Origin: Ehrlichia sp028752135
Lineage (GTDB): Bacteria > Pseudomonadota > Alphaproteobacteria > Rickettsiales > Anaplasmataceae
NCBI GenBank assembly: GCA_028752135.1
Contig: CP082782.1
Coordinates: 186,001 to 250,000 of the forward strand
DNA: 64,000 bases
Direction: 5' to 3'
The notes under the pieces were generated by a model. The model did not search any database. It was not told the origin of the DNA and saw only the letters and a program-made list of their open reading frames with translations. The first letter of the stretch is position 1. Each line of letters opens with the position of its first letter. Positions 28,874 through 38,943 of this stretch are shown here, one piece after another. Both the position numbers and the translations under genes were made by a program.

Positions 28874-29731
28874 ATGAAATATAACATTACAAAGACTACA
28901 ACAACATTATTAGGATTATTATTATTATCTTTTTATGCTTCGATATCTTTTAGTGCATCAAATACTTTAAACAATAAAACCAATACAACTTTTTTTGGTG
29001 TTTCAGATAAGTGGAGTCATCCTTTTTTTGATAATTTTTCAATAAAAGAAACACCTCTTTTAAGTAATGTAAGAACTGACAGAGTAATTGGTTTGCACAA
29101 TGATTTATTAGAGAGTGCAGATGAGTTTCTAAATGACATAAATAGTTTTGATTTCTCGCAAAATTATATACCGAAGTACTACGATATTAGCCTTTTTGGT
29201 TTGTCTTTTTTAATTGGGCATTCATTTCAAGACTTTAGAATAGAATTTGAAGGTTTTTATGAGAAATTTGATGTAAAAAATGATAAAAGTCATATTATAG
29301 ATGGAAATCGTAGGCATTTTGCTTTATTTAGAGCTGGTAGCTTATTCTTTCATGATTATGTTACTTTAAGAAATGATGGAGTAGAATTTTATTCTGCTAT
29401 GTTAAATATTTGTTATGATTTACGAGCAAGTAATACTGATGTTATTCCTTTTTCATGTATAGGAATAGGGGGAGATGTTATTAAAATCTTTAACACTGTA
29501 GACGTTAAACCTGCTTTTCAAGCTAAAGTAGGAGTTAACTACTTCTTAGTATATAACAAGGTATCTTTGTTTATCGATGGATATTATCATAAAGTAATTG
29601 GCAATCAATACAGTGATATTCCTGTCCAATATCCAATTACTCTTTTTTCTGATCCTATTATTACTTCAGCGTTTGCTAGGTTAGATATAGATTATTTAGG
29701 TGCTGAAGTTGGTCTAAAGATATTTATATAA
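28874..29731 (+). CDS. P28/OMP-1 family surface antigen
   Basis: The 285-residue protein has a signal peptide ending near SISFSAS, then the family's beta-barrel: NFSIKETP near residue 55, FRIEFEGFYEKFDVKND around 120, LNICYDLRA, SCIGIGGDVIKIFN, and a C-terminal strand region. It ends FI rather than the usual terminal Phe. Members of this family are major surface-exposed porin-like proteins of Ehrlichia and targets of host antibodies. It is the closest relative of the interrupted copy at 27285-28133, and the two probably arose by tandem duplication. Confidence 0.93.
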   Translation: MKYNITKTTTTLLGLLLLSFYASISFSASNTLNNKTNTTFFGVSDKWSHPFFDNFSIKETPLLSNVRTDRVIGLHNDLLESADEFLNDINSFDFSQNYIPKYYDISLFGLSFLIGHSFQDFRIEFEGFYEKFDVKNDKSHIIDGNRRHFALFRAGSLFFHDYVTLRNDGVEFYSAMLNICYDLRASNTDVIPFSCIGIGGDVIKIFNTVDVKPAFQAKVGVNYFLVYNKVSLFIDGYYHKVIGNQYSDIPVQYPITLFSDPIITSAFARLDIDYLGAEVGLKIFI

Positions 29732-29955
29732 TTTTTTTGAATAATATTTATTTGATAAGGATGAAAATGGTATATTGAATGTTTTATTATTGTTGATAAT
29801 TAGTGGATGTTTTTTTATTTGCACACAAAATTTATATTGATCTATAACGCAATAATATTTTTTATAATTTTGTAATTATATACAATTACTTGACTTAATA
29901 TACCTTATTATAGTAGATTACGGTCATTTACCTTTTGTTGTTAATGGATTGAAAG

Positions 29956-30762
29956 ATGAGTTATAAAAAATTTGTTCTAAGTGTTGCATTAAGTACATTA
30001 TTTTCCTTTTTGTCTAATAATTCCTTTGCTGACATAATAATTCCTGAAGAGAAGAGAGGTTTTTATATTGGTAGTCAATATAGAGTAAGTGTTCCTAATT
30101 TTAGTGATTTTTCAGCTGAAGAAACAATTCCTGGAGTGACAAAGAAGATTTTTGCTTTAGGTTTTGATAAAACTGATATTACTCAACATGGCAACTTTAC
30201 ACATGTTTATAACCCTACTTATACGAGTAGTTTTAATAGTTTTAGTGGTGTTATGGGATGTTACTTTGATAATGTTAGGTTAGAGTTTGAAGGTTCTTAT
30301 TCAAATTTTGAACCTGAAAGACAATTTTATCGTGAAGGAAGTCATAAGTTGTTTGCGTTATCTCGTGAAAATACTATTGCGGAAAATGAGTTTATAGTAT
30401 TAGAGAATAATGGTGTTATTGATAGGTCTCTTAATGTAAATCTTTGTTATGATATTGCTCGTGGAAGTGTTCCTTTGGCTCCATATATATGTGCTGGTGT
30501 TGGTGCTGACTATATAAAATTTTTAGGGATATCATTACCTAAGTTCTCTTATCAAATTAAATTTGGGCTTAATTATCCTGTAAAAAATAAAGTTATGTTA
30601 TTTGGAGGCGGTTACTATCATAAAGTCTTGGGCAGTAGATATGAAAGAGTACAGATTGCTTATCATCCTAACTTGGCCAACGCTCCTAAAATTACTTCTG
30701 CTTCTGCTAATTTGGATGTCAATTATTTTGGGTGGGAAATTGGTGTTAGGTTTGGATTATAA
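29956..30762 (+). CDS. P28/OMP-1 family surface antigen
   Basis: The 268-residue protein starts with a signal peptide (MSYKKFVLSVALST...NNSFAD) and follows the family plan: GFYIGSQYRVSVPNFSDFS, a lysine-containing KKIFALGFDKT segment, GVMGCYFDNVRLEFEGSY, NLCYDIARGSVPLAPYICAGVGADYIKF, FGGGYYHKVLGSRY and the last strand YFGWEIGVRFGL. It is somewhat shorter than its neighbours, with fewer residues in the variable loops. It is convergent with the MAP1-like gene ending at 31329, across a 566-base gap. Confidence 0.94.
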   Translation: MSYKKFVLSVALSTLFSFLSNNSFADIIIPEEKRGFYIGSQYRVSVPNFSDFSAEETIPGVTKKIFALGFDKTDITQHGNFTHVYNPTYTSSFNSFSGVMGCYFDNVRLEFEGSYSNFEPERQFYREGSHKLFALSRENTIAENEFIVLENNGVIDRSLNVNLCYDIARGSVPLAPYICAGVGADYIKFLGISLPKFSYQIKFGLNYPVKNKVMLFGGGYYHKVLGSRYERVQIAYHPNLANAPKITSASANLDVNYFGWEIGVRFGL

Positions 30763-31328
30763 GTTTTTTAATCTTATAAATTTATGGTAGCATAGATATA
30801 TATTTTATTTTTCTACTTGTTATATTATATACTATATAGGTCTTAATGCTTAACTTGTTTTGTGAAAAAATTTTGGCTAAGGTATAATGCTATATTAGCT
30901 AAAGGTTTTATTTAGTGATATTTGGGTTTGTTCTAGCATCATTTAAATATTAATGTCAGTACTAAAGCTCTTATTGTGTATTGTAAAAGTTATATTAATT
31001 ATATTTTGGCGTTATGTAGGTAGTAATAATACATTCTGTACGTAAATATGTTAAAAGTAGTATAAAAGTAATTAATTGAAATTGTTCTAATTAATTCCTT
31101 TTTCTACTAGAACTGCTGAATTAGTTGTTAAAATAAAGTTAGTGTATAACATGGTATACTTTTTAAAGGTAATACTACTGCTTATGTTGTTGACTTAATA
31201 AAACTTAGCTAACAATTACAATGTGGTGTAACACTACGTATATAAAGATATTATAATTGCTAGCTATATGTTCTTATTATATATCAATACTGTTTATGCT
31301 TAAAGCTGGTACATCTGCTTGCTTGAAA
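30763..31328. other. Gap between convergent antigen genes
   Basis: No open frame, RNA gene or clear terminator recognised. Confidence 0.4.
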
Positions 31329-32162
31329 CTAGAATGAAATCCTTCCACCAATTTCTACACCGAAGTGATATATGCTAAGTGTTACTATTGCATACTGATT
31401 ATCAATAGTAGAACCTGCAGGTGCTTTAGTAAGGATATCTTTGAATTCACTTCCTATTACTTTATGAAGGTGTCCACCAAAGAAGATAGAAACTTCTGGA
31501 CTTATTGCGTAACTTATACCCAGTTTTCCTTGGTAAGCGATTTTAGGGTTTGTACTATCAAACATTGATACTAAGTCAGTACCAATACCTGCACATATGT
31601 AGGGAGAAAAAGGTATACTATCTATCATTATGTCATAACATGCATTCAGCATGATTGATAGATCAGTCAGACCTTCATTTTTTAGAAAGACATACTTATC
31701 CTGACCGTTTCTTACTGCGTCTTCTCGAGATAGAAGGTAATACATATGTCCATCACTCTTATAACTGTTATCTTGATTTTTGACATCAAAGGTTTCGTAA
31801 GATATTTCAAGTTCTATTCTTGGACCTTCCATTGAATATCCCATAGCTCCTGCAAAACCTAAAAATGGGTTATTTTCATATTTGAACGAATAATTTGGTA
31901 TGGTGAATTGTTCTTGTATTTTAGACTTGTCTATATCAGCTCCATCCCACTCTTTTTTTAAGCCAAATACCTTTTTAGTATCATGTTTTTCTTCTTTAGC
32001 AGAGAAGTGACCAAAATGTGACGCAGTTGGCATATATTTTCCGCTGATGTAAAAATTACCTGTGATATTATTGTCTTGTATAACATCAGAAAATGATACT
32101 CCAGGTAGAAAACATATAAGTGATATAAGTGTACTTGTTATAAAAACTTTCTTGCAATTCAT
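31329..32162 (-). CDS. P28/P30/MAP1-type major surface antigen
   Basis: From the ATG at 32162 the product is 277 residues. The signal peptide MNCKKVFITSTLISL...GVSFSD and the segments SGKYMPTASHFGHFSAKEE, NYSFKYENNPFLGFAGAMG, ELEISYETFDVKN, ICAGIGTDLVSMFDSTNPKI and GGHLHKVIGSEFKDI resemble the dominant antigens MAP1 (E. ruminantium), P30 (E. canis) and P28 (E. chaffeensis) more than any other copy here. It is therefore the likely orthologue of the main expressed porin. It has its own leader of about 250 bases and is not in the dense operon. The frame is open 11 codons further upstream, but those do not look like a signal peptide. Confidence 0.95.
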   Translation of the reverse strand: MNCKKVFITSTLISLICFLPGVSFSDVIQDNNITGNFYISGKYMPTASHFGHFSAKEEKHDTKKVFGLKKEWDGADIDKSKIQEQFTIPNYSFKYENNPFLGFAGAMGYSMEGPRIELEISYETFDVKNQDNSYKSDGHMYYLLSREDAVRNGQDKYVFLKNEGLTDLSIMLNACYDIMIDSIPFSPYICAGIGTDLVSMFDSTNPKIAYQGKLGISYAISPEVSIFFGGHLHKVIGSEFKDILTKAPAGSTIDNQYAIVTLSIYHFGVEIGGRISF

Positions 32163-32410
32163 AATTGTACCTAATAGTGACAAATAAATTAACAATAGTG
32201 TAAGTATAATAGAAAAGCAAGTTAGAATATAATTTTTGATGTAGAATGATAGTGATTCCTGTAAGAGAAATTTAATATATTATATAATAATAAAAGAAAT
32301 ATAACTTTTTGCCTAAGTATACGTCTATTGGGATATTACTTATTATAAGAAAAAATTTTAGCTTTTTATTGTTATGTTTTTTTTTTTGTAACAACAATAA
32401 TAAAAACTAG

Positions 32411-32435
32411 TTTGGAATGTAAATTTAATTCCAAA
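32411..32435 (-). terminator. Hairpin at the end of the decayed antigen copy
   Basis: TTTGGAAT at 32411-32418 pairs with ATTCCAAA at 32428-32435. Read on the minus strand the hairpin is followed by CTAG and TTTTTATTATT. It lies just past the relic at 32460-33097 and probably was its terminator. Confidence 0.5.
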
Positions 32436-32459
32436 TTCTATGCTAAATTACATTACTAA

Positions 32460-33097
32460 ATATTGTATTGCATACTGATTTCTTTGATATTGGATACACT
32501 AAATACTGTGGTAGAAGTACTTTTGTTATTCTAGAAAATATATGCAAGCAAAAAATATGAACTCTGGTCTTACTGAGTAACTTATATTAAGTTTTCCTAA
32601 TAAGTAAGTTTAGGGTTTATACTATTTAACGTTGATACCAAGTTAGTGCCCAATACCTGCACATATATAAAAAAGAGTGTGTTATTCTTTGTCATGTCCT
32701 AATAGGATTGATAAACCAATTAGACATTCATTTGCTTATCGTTGTTCTGTAGTATTTTGATCTTGGAATGAGAACATATGTGTACTGTTCTTAATAATTG
32801 TTACCTTGATTTTTAACGTAGAAAGTTCTGTAAAGTACTTCAAGTTCTACTTTTTGACTTTCATTACGATAAACTTGAGAAAATATTATTTCATATTCTA
32901 TTTGTTATTGTAGATCCATTATATATATTTCTTTAATCTATTTCTAGCAGAGAATATAATACGGTTAGCATATATTTTTGCTAATATAAAAGTTGTTACT
33001 GATGTTATTTTTTACTTGTACCAAAAAAAGGTATTCTACACATAAGACGTATAGTTAATATAGATGTGCTTATTGTAAAATTTTCTTTGCAATTCAA
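32460..33097 (-). pseudogene. Decayed relic of a MAP1-type antigen gene
   Basis: No frame is open, but the DNA aligns along most of its length with the intact gene at 31329-32162. Matching blocks include the signal-peptide region (33050-33097, where the ATG has become AAG-like and is lost), a stretch equal to the CAGIGTDLVSMF coding region (near 32600-32665), and the region encoding VSYETFDVKN (near 32810-32850). Similarity continues upstream of the lost start codon to about 33150. Many small indels and stops are scattered over the copy, so this is genuine decay and not a sequencing fault. Confidence 0.85.
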
Positions 33098-33238
33098 GTT
33101 GTAGGCAATAATGACAAATAGATTAATAGTATCATAAGTATAATACAGAAGGAAGTTATAAGAAAATTTAACATATTGCCATCTAAGGCAATAGTGTTTA
33201 TAGTTTATTAATATGTACATGTAAGAGAACAAAGATAA

Positions 33239-33269
33239 GGGAAAACTTGAAATAACTCCATATTTTCCC
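33239..33269 (-). terminator. Hairpin after the antigen gene at 33316
   Basis: GGGAAAA at 33239-33245 pairs with TTTTCCC at 33263-33269 around a 17-base loop, 47 bases past the stop codon of the minus-strand gene at 33316-34167. The T-rich 3' arm fits a terminator. Confidence 0.5.
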
Positions 33270-33315
33270 TATTTATGAATTGCTAAATTTTTCTATCACT
33301 ATCAATAAGGCGGAT

Positions 33316-34167
33316 TTAGAAAGTAAACCTTACTCCTACTTCTCCCCCGAAAAATCCAGCATCAAGATCTACTGAGGCAGTATTTGCTGTCGGTGCTGTA
33401 TCTAATATTACAGGAGCTTTTACAGGTATCCTATTAAACCTATTTCCTATGACTCCATGGTAGTACGCACCAATGAATGCAGAAACTTCTGAAGTAATTG
33501 GGTAACTAATGCCAACTTTTCCCTGATAAGCAAATTTCAAATTCTTATCATCAAATATTTCTATGATATCAGCACCGATACCAGCACATGCATATGGCAT
33601 AAAAGGTACACCTTCAGCAACAATATCATAACAAGCATTAACTGCTAATGACATAAAAGTTAGTCCTTCATTTTTAAGTACTACAAATTTTTTGTCTTTT
33701 ATTGTAGCATCACGAAATAAACCGTAATATTGATAGTAGTCACCACCATTTGCGTCATTATTATCTGGATTTTTTGGATTGAATTTTTGATATGCAGCTT
33801 CAACTTCTATTCTTGGTCCATCCATGGCATAACCAACGCTTCCTGCAAATCCTGTCATAAAGTTGTTATGGAACTCAAAAGATGGGTCTGCTTTTGTAAA
33901 ATCAGTATAGGTTGCTATAGATCCGCCTTTTCTTAAGCCGAAAACTTTCTTAGTTGGAGAAGTAGATCCATGAACAGGGGTCTCTGCAGCTGCAAATTTT
34001 CTGAAATGTGGCATAGTTGGAGTATATTTTGCACTAATGTAGAATCCTTCTTTGGTGTCATTGATACCAATATCACCGGAATTCATCGCGTCTGCAAAAG
34101 ATTGATATGGTAAGATTGCCATTAATGAAATTAATGCACTTCTTACTAAAATTTTGTTGTAATTCAT
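33316..34167 (-). CDS. P28/OMP-1 family surface antigen
   Basis: From the ATG at 34167 the product is 283 residues with signal peptide MNYNKILVRSALISLMAILP...SFAD. Family landmarks are GFYISAKYTPTMPHFRKFAAAETP, KKVFGLRKGG, MTGFAGSVGYAMDGPRIEVEAAY, VNACYDIVAEGVPFMPYACAGIGADIIEIF, FIGAYYHGVIGNRF and the final GGEVGVRFTF ending in phenylalanine, which the outer membrane assembly machinery recognises. It stands apart from the dense operon, with more than 1 kb of non-coding DNA upstream that includes a 28-bp palindrome. That suggests its own promoter and regulation. Confidence 0.95.
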   Translation of the reverse strand: MNYNKILVRSALISLMAILPYQSFADAMNSGDIGINDTKEGFYISAKYTPTMPHFRKFAAAETPVHGSTSPTKKVFGLRKGGSIATYTDFTKADPSFEFHNNFMTGFAGSVGYAMDGPRIEVEAAYQKFNPKNPDNNDANGGDYYQYYGLFRDATIKDKKFVVLKNEGLTFMSLAVNACYDIVAEGVPFMPYACAGIGADIIEIFDDKNLKFAYQGKVGISYPITSEVSAFIGAYYHGVIGNRFNRIPVKAPVILDTAPTANTASVDLDAGFFGGEVGVRFTF

Positions 34168-35185
34168 GTTAATAAACCTTTTATAAAAGATAATAAATAA
34201 CTTAAGAATAATAAAAGAAGTAAAGAAAAGCAAGTCTAGAATATAAATTTTCTTTCAAACTTACAGCTATGGTAATTAATATTTAAAACAACCATAACAA
34301 AAATATTAAGAAAATTAATAGGTAAATTTACCTATTAATTAATAGAAATATTACCTAGCTAGTTTCTCTTTCCTTTGTTCTAATATTTAGTTGTGCATAT
34401 AAAGACCAATGATTCTATAAAAGCGGCTTAAATATACAATGTTATAAATAATATAGACTTTAGATTGCCAATATTAAAACATGCCATAGGCAACTCAATA
34501 TTCTTATTTATTCTATTATAACATATATTAACCAACATGGAATGGCAAATTAATTGATATTGACAAAAATTGACTATAAACTTTATTTGTGAATACTTGG
34601 CGAGTGTGAAAGATGTTTTTTTATTAATAAGTTTATGTGTAATTCTTATAAATAGGCTTAGTTTTACTCTAATTTCATTATTTTTTAATAGGGTTTAAGC
34701 AGAAATTTTAGAATGCTAACCTGTATATAGTATTTTACATACTATAGAATATGTTATCTGATAAAACAGTAATTCTGTATGATCAGACTATGTTCACGAG
34801 ATTTATATGAACGACTTTATATAACTCTAAGAATCAACTAAGTACTGACAAATATTCATTTTAGTTTAATATAGTTGTTAACGTGTTTATTCAATAACTT
34901 CATTTATATGAAAATGCTAATGCTTTGCTAAGTTAATGTGATAACAAATTTTATATCTAATTAAAGTAACTGTGCTGAAAATCTTGACATTAATAAGCCT
35001 TAGTCATAAACAAATTATTCTTGTTATAATATATTAAAGAGTTTTATTGTAAAAAAACGTTGTTAATAGTTTAAGATTACTGTTAAAGATAAACTACATA
35101 AGTCAAATATAACTTTTGTTGTACTCAGTTAAAATTCAATTATAGATGATGAAAAATATTTATGTAAAAAGCAGATTAATTACAT
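34168..35185. other. 1-kb non-coding leader of the antigen gene at 33316
   Basis: No open frame. It contains the perfect palindrome at 34313-34340 and presumably the promoter of the minus-strand gene starting at 34167. No decayed antigen sequence was recognised. Confidence 0.5.
34313..34340. promoter_or_regulatory. 28-bp perfect palindrome upstream of an antigen gene
   Basis: Left arm AATTAATAGGTAAA at 34313-34326 and right arm TTTACCTATTAATT at 34327-34340 are exact reverse complements with no spacer. It lies 146 bases upstream of the start of the antigen gene at 34167. It could be a protein-binding operator or a transcript hairpin. Confidence 0.6.
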
Positions 35186-35228
35186 AAACAACAAAAAAAC
35201 TGTATAATTTAACAGTTTCTTGTTGTTT
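35186..35228 (-). terminator. Strong terminator of the 13-gene antigen operon
   Basis: Outer arms AAACAACA (35186-35193) and TGTTGTTT (35221-35228) enclose an inner stem in which AAACTGT pairs with ACAGTTT. On the minus strand the inner stem is followed by a run of Ts. It lies 19 bases after the stop codon of the last gene of the array. Confidence 0.8.
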
Positions 35229-35246
35229 GATGTTATGTGGGATCAA

Positions 35247-36131
35247 TTAAAATACAAATCTTGCTCCAATTTCACCACCAAAATAACTAATGCTAAGCGT
35301 GGCTACTGCAGATGTAACTTTAGGGGCATCTTTAAGCTCAGCTACGTGCAGAACATTTAAATTTTTAAATTGATTGTTACCTATTACCCTGTAGTAATAT
35401 CCGTCGGCAAATAAGTTGACATTATCAGATAACTGATAGGTAATTCCTAACTTACTTTGACCTGCAAACTTAATATGTAAAGCATCAAAGAATTCTATTA
35501 AATTTACACCTATACCCACACATATATAAGGTAGTACTGGTAACTTTCCCAAAGAAAAATCATAGCAGCCATTGATTATAACAGATGAAATAGATAATCC
35601 ATCATTTCTCATGACAGTATGAAAAACATTTGTATTTTCTATTGCAGGTTCAAAGGAAGCTGGTCCTTCTTTCATTTTACGCACCAAAGCGAAATATCTA
35701 AAAGCATCGTCTATTACATAACCACCAGGATTTTTAACATCAAATTCTTCATGAGAAGCTTCTATTTCGATTCTTGGACCTTCAGGAAAGAAGTAACCAA
35801 TAGTTCCACTAAAGCTAGCAAAATTGTCTTGAAATTCTGCTTTATAAGGGATATTAAAATTGTCTGATCTCCCAATACCCACTATATAAGAGCCCTGAGC
35901 TCTGATTTCAGTGGTAGCAGCTTCTTTTTTAAGAGCTATTAAGTTTTTTGTTACAACGTTAGTTTCTTTTACTGAAAAATTGCTAAAAGTAGAGACACTT
36001 GGTTTGTATTGTCCACCAATATATAATCTAAGTGGTTTATTACTAGTATCTATAGTTCCTGAAAAGGATATACTAGGCAGTAGTAGACATAATGCTGTAC
36101 TTATTGTAAAAAGTTTATTTTTATTACTCAT
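35247..36131 (-). CDS. P28/OMP-1 family surface antigen, last gene of the operon
   Basis: From the ATG at 36131 the product is 294 residues. The signal peptide is MSNKNKLFTISTALCLLLP...ISFSG. Landmarks are LYIGGQYKPSVSTFSNFSVKETN, FQDNFASFSGTIGYFFPEGPRIEIEASHEEFDVKNPG, IINGCYDFSLGKLPVLPYICVGIGVNLIEFFDALHIKF, GYYYRVIGN and a C-terminal GGEIGARFVF. The VFHTVMRNDGLSISS block is shared with most genes of the operon. It is 27 bases downstream of the preceding gene and followed by a strong terminator. An eight-codon upstream extension is open but not signal-like. Confidence 0.95.
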   Translation of the reverse strand: MSNKNKLFTISTALCLLLPSISFSGTIDTSNKPLRLYIGGQYKPSVSTFSNFSVKETNVVTKNLIALKKEAATTEIRAQGSYIVGIGRSDNFNIPYKAEFQDNFASFSGTIGYFFPEGPRIEIEASHEEFDVKNPGGYVIDDAFRYFALVRKMKEGPASFEPAIENTNVFHTVMRNDGLSISSVIINGCYDFSLGKLPVLPYICVGIGVNLIEFFDALHIKFAGQSKLGITYQLSDNVNLFADGYYYRVIGNNQFKNLNVLHVAELKDAPKVTSAVATLSISYFGGEIGARFVF

Positions 36132-36158
36132 AAAAAGTTCCCTGTTTAGTTCCACAAT

Positions 36159-37134
36159 TTAAAATATAAATCTTACCCCTACTTCACCACCAATATATCC
36201 AACATTAAGTGTAGCTACTGCAAATGTAACTTTAGGAGCGTCGTGCAATTCTGCTACATGCTGAACTTTTAGGTTTTTAAATTTATTGTTACCTATTACT
36301 CTATGGTAATATCCGTCAATAAATAAGTTAATGTTAGAAGATAGTAGGTAGGTAATGCCTAACTTGATTTGGCTTGCAAGCTTAATGTGCAAAGCATCAA
36401 AAAATTCTATTGCATCTACGCCTATTCCTCCACATATATAAGGTAGTGCTGGTAATTGGTCCAATAGAAAGTCATAGCAAACATTAATCATATTAGATGA
36501 AATAGCTAAGCCATCATTTCTCATAACAGTATGAGAAACTTTATTAGTAGTATCAATAATATGAGGCATTATCTGAGGTTTTTTTTCTTTTTTAAGTATT
36601 TTATTTGTTTCTTGATCTTTTTCGGATAAACCAAGAGGTTGTGGGTTTTTTGGGTTGGACGTTTTCTTTTTTACCCTCTATTTGACGAGCTAAAGCGAAA
36701 TGCCGGAAAGCGTCGTTTACTATATAATCACCAGGATTTTTAACATCAAATTTTTCATAAGAAATTTCTACTTCAATTCTTAGCCCTTTAAAAAAAGGGT
36801 AACCGATAGCTCCACTAAAACTAGCAAAATTATCCTGAAACTCTGCTGTGTAAGAAATATTAAAATTACTTGGTTTGCCAAGCCCTTCAGTATTGTGAGG
36901 ATTTGTACTAGGGATGTCAATAGAGCTAACTTCTTTTTTAAGAGCTATTAAGCCTTTTGTTGTAACATTAGTTTCTTTGACTGAAAAATCACTAAAAATA
37001 GAAACGCTTGGTTTATATTTTCCACTAATATATAACCCAGATGGTTTTATAACTTCTGAAAAAGATGTATTAGGTAATAGCAATGAATATGTTAAAGCTA
37101 GACCTACTGCAATAAATCTGTTTTTGCTATCCAT
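36159..37134 (-). CDS. P28/OMP-1 family surface antigen, one frameshift
   Basis: The N-terminal part from the ATG at 37134 (MDSKNRFIAVGLALTYSLLLP...SFSEV) and the C-terminal part (HTVMRNDGLAISSNMINVCYDF to GGEVGVRFIF) are both well conserved but lie in different frames. The shift is at a run of six bases at 36646-36651; five would give a continuous 324-residue protein. The joined product carries an unusually long lysine/glutamine-rich loop (SEKDQETNKILKKEKKP) in the variable region before the VMRNDG block. Because only one base is involved, the gene may be intact in the organism. Confidence 0.85.
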
Positions 37135-37158
37135 AAAAATCCCCATTTGATTGTATAA

Positions 37159-38037
37159 TTAAAATGTAAACCTTGCTCCAATTTCACCACCGAAGTAACT
37201 AACATTAAGTGTAGCTACTGCAGATGTAACTGTAGGATCTTCGTCAAGGTTAGATATATCCTGAACGTGTAAGTTTTTAAATTTATTGCCTATCACTTTA
37301 TGATAATACCCATTAGCAAATATACTAGTTTTAGGATATATTGGATAACTAATGCCTATCTTACCTTGATAAGCAAGTTTTACATGTAACTCGTCGAAAA
37401 ACTCTATAAAATCTCCACCAATACCCAAGCAAATATAAGGTGAAATTGGTGTATCGTCTGGAGTAAAATCATAACAGCTGTTTATTGTAATAGACCCAAT
37501 GGATAATCCATTATTTTTCATTACAGTATACTTTAGATTCTGAATATACGGAATCAATTTAATATTCGGATCCTTAGGTGTAATAGGTCGTACTACAGCA
37601 AAGTAACGATAGTCACCACTTGAAGAACCTTTAGAGTTCTTGATATCAAATTCTTCATAAGAAGCTTCTATTTCAATTCTTGGACCTTCGGCATAAGAAA
37701 ATCCAACAGCTCCACTAAAGCTTATAGCATTGTCTTCAAATTCTGCAACATAGGAAAAATCCTTGAGAGGCATAGGATTGTAATTGTTTGATTTTGCAAT
37801 AATATTATAAGTAACAAGTGGATACTCTCTAAGCTTAGCTAATATTTTTGTGTCATAGTGAGTTTCTTTAAGTGAAAAATTACTAAAATGAGAAATTCCT
37901 GGCCTGTATTGCCCACTTACATATAGTACGGGATTCATGTCAACATCATTATTTACAGCAAAAGACATACTAGGTAATAGTGGAAAATTTACTAATAATG
38001 ATATACCTACTGCAGAAAACGTTTCTTTGTTATTCAT
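37159..38037 (-). CDS. P28/OMP-1 family surface antigen
   Basis: The 292-residue protein has the signal peptide MNNKETFSAVGISLLVNFPLLP...SFAVN. It continues with LYVSGQYRPGISHFSNFSLKETHYDTK, FEDNAISFSGAVGFSYAEGPRIEIEASYEEFDIKN, NNGLSIGSITINSCYDFTPDDTPISPYICLGIGGDFIEFFDELHVKLAYQGKIGISYP, and ends GGEIGARFTF. Spacing is 8 bases from the preceding gene and 24 bases to the next, so it is within the operon. Variable loops lie between the YFAVVR segment and the KNNGLS block. Confidence 0.95.
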   Translation of the reverse strand: MNNKETFSAVGISLLVNFPLLPSMSFAVNNDVDMNPVLYVSGQYRPGISHFSNFSLKETHYDTKILAKLREYPLVTYNIIAKSNNYNPMPLKDFSYVAEFEDNAISFSGAVGFSYAEGPRIEIEASYEEFDIKNSKGSSSGDYRYFAVVRPITPKDPNIKLIPYIQNLKYTVMKNNGLSIGSITINSCYDFTPDDTPISPYICLGIGGDFIEFFDELHVKLAYQGKIGISYPIYPKTSIFANGYYHKVIGNKFKNLHVQDISNLDEDPTVTSAVATLNVSYFGGEIGARFTF

Positions 38038-38045
38038 AATATTCC

Positions 38046-38935
38046 TTAAAACATAAATCTTATTCCAATTTCACCACCAAAGTAACCAACATTGAGTATA
38101 GCTACTGCGGATGCAGTTGTAGGTTCTGTACTTGTGCGGATGTTATATTTTCTTTATTTTCTGTTGTTGGTGTTTTTAATTTAACAACATGTTGAACGCT
38201 TAAATTGTTGAATTGTTTACCAATTACTTTATGGTAGTACCCATCGATAAATAAATTAGCTTTAACGGATAAAAAGTAGTTAATACCTATCTTACCTTGA
38301 TATGCTGGTTTTATATGTAATACATCAAAAAACTCTATAAAATCTCCACCAATGCCAGCACATATGTAAGGTGACATTCCTAATTTGCTTAGTGGAATAT
38401 CATAGCAGCAATTAAGCATAACAGATGCAATAGAAATTCCATCATTTCTCATAACAGTAAACTCGTTATTGTTAGGTGTTGTGGAAGTATCACCAGCCAT
38501 GGCTCGAGCAACAGCAAAATATCGATAAGCATCTTTTATTAAATAATTTCCAGAATCTGTAACATCAAATTCTTCATAAGATCCTTCTAATTCAATTCTT
38601 GGTCCTTTAGAATCAGAGTAACCTATAGCTCCACTAAAACTGATTATATTATTTTGGAATGTTACTTTATAAGGGATGTTAAAATTAGAGTGTGTTTTTA
38701 TTATTTCTTTGATTGATGCAGCATCAAATTTAAGTCCAATTAGTTGTATGGTAGTAGCATTAGTTTCTTTAACTGAAAACTTCCTAAAGTGGGAAATTCC
38801 TGGTTTATATTGTCCACTTACATATAATACAGAGTGCCTGTTGTTACTTGCCGTAACTTCTGAAAAAGACACATTAGGCTGCAATAGTAAATATATTAGT
38901 GCTGTTCCTATTATAATAAAACTTTTTTTGCTCAT
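38046..38935 (-). CDS. P28/OMP-1 family surface antigen, frameshift near the C-terminus
   Basis: The frame from the ATG at 38935 (MSKKSFIIIGTALIYLLLQP...SFSEV) is conserved through YYHKVIGKQFNNLSVQHV, then goes out of frame near 38148-38151 and ends early at 38102. The alternative frame continues with STEPTTASAVAILNVGYFGGEIGIRF to a stop at 38046-38048. Adding one base gives a normal 296-residue member ending in Phe. Without it the last two beta strands and the terminal aromatic are missing, which should prevent membrane insertion. Error or recent mutation cannot be separated from sequence alone. Confidence 0.85.
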
Positions 38936-38943
38936 AAAACTCC

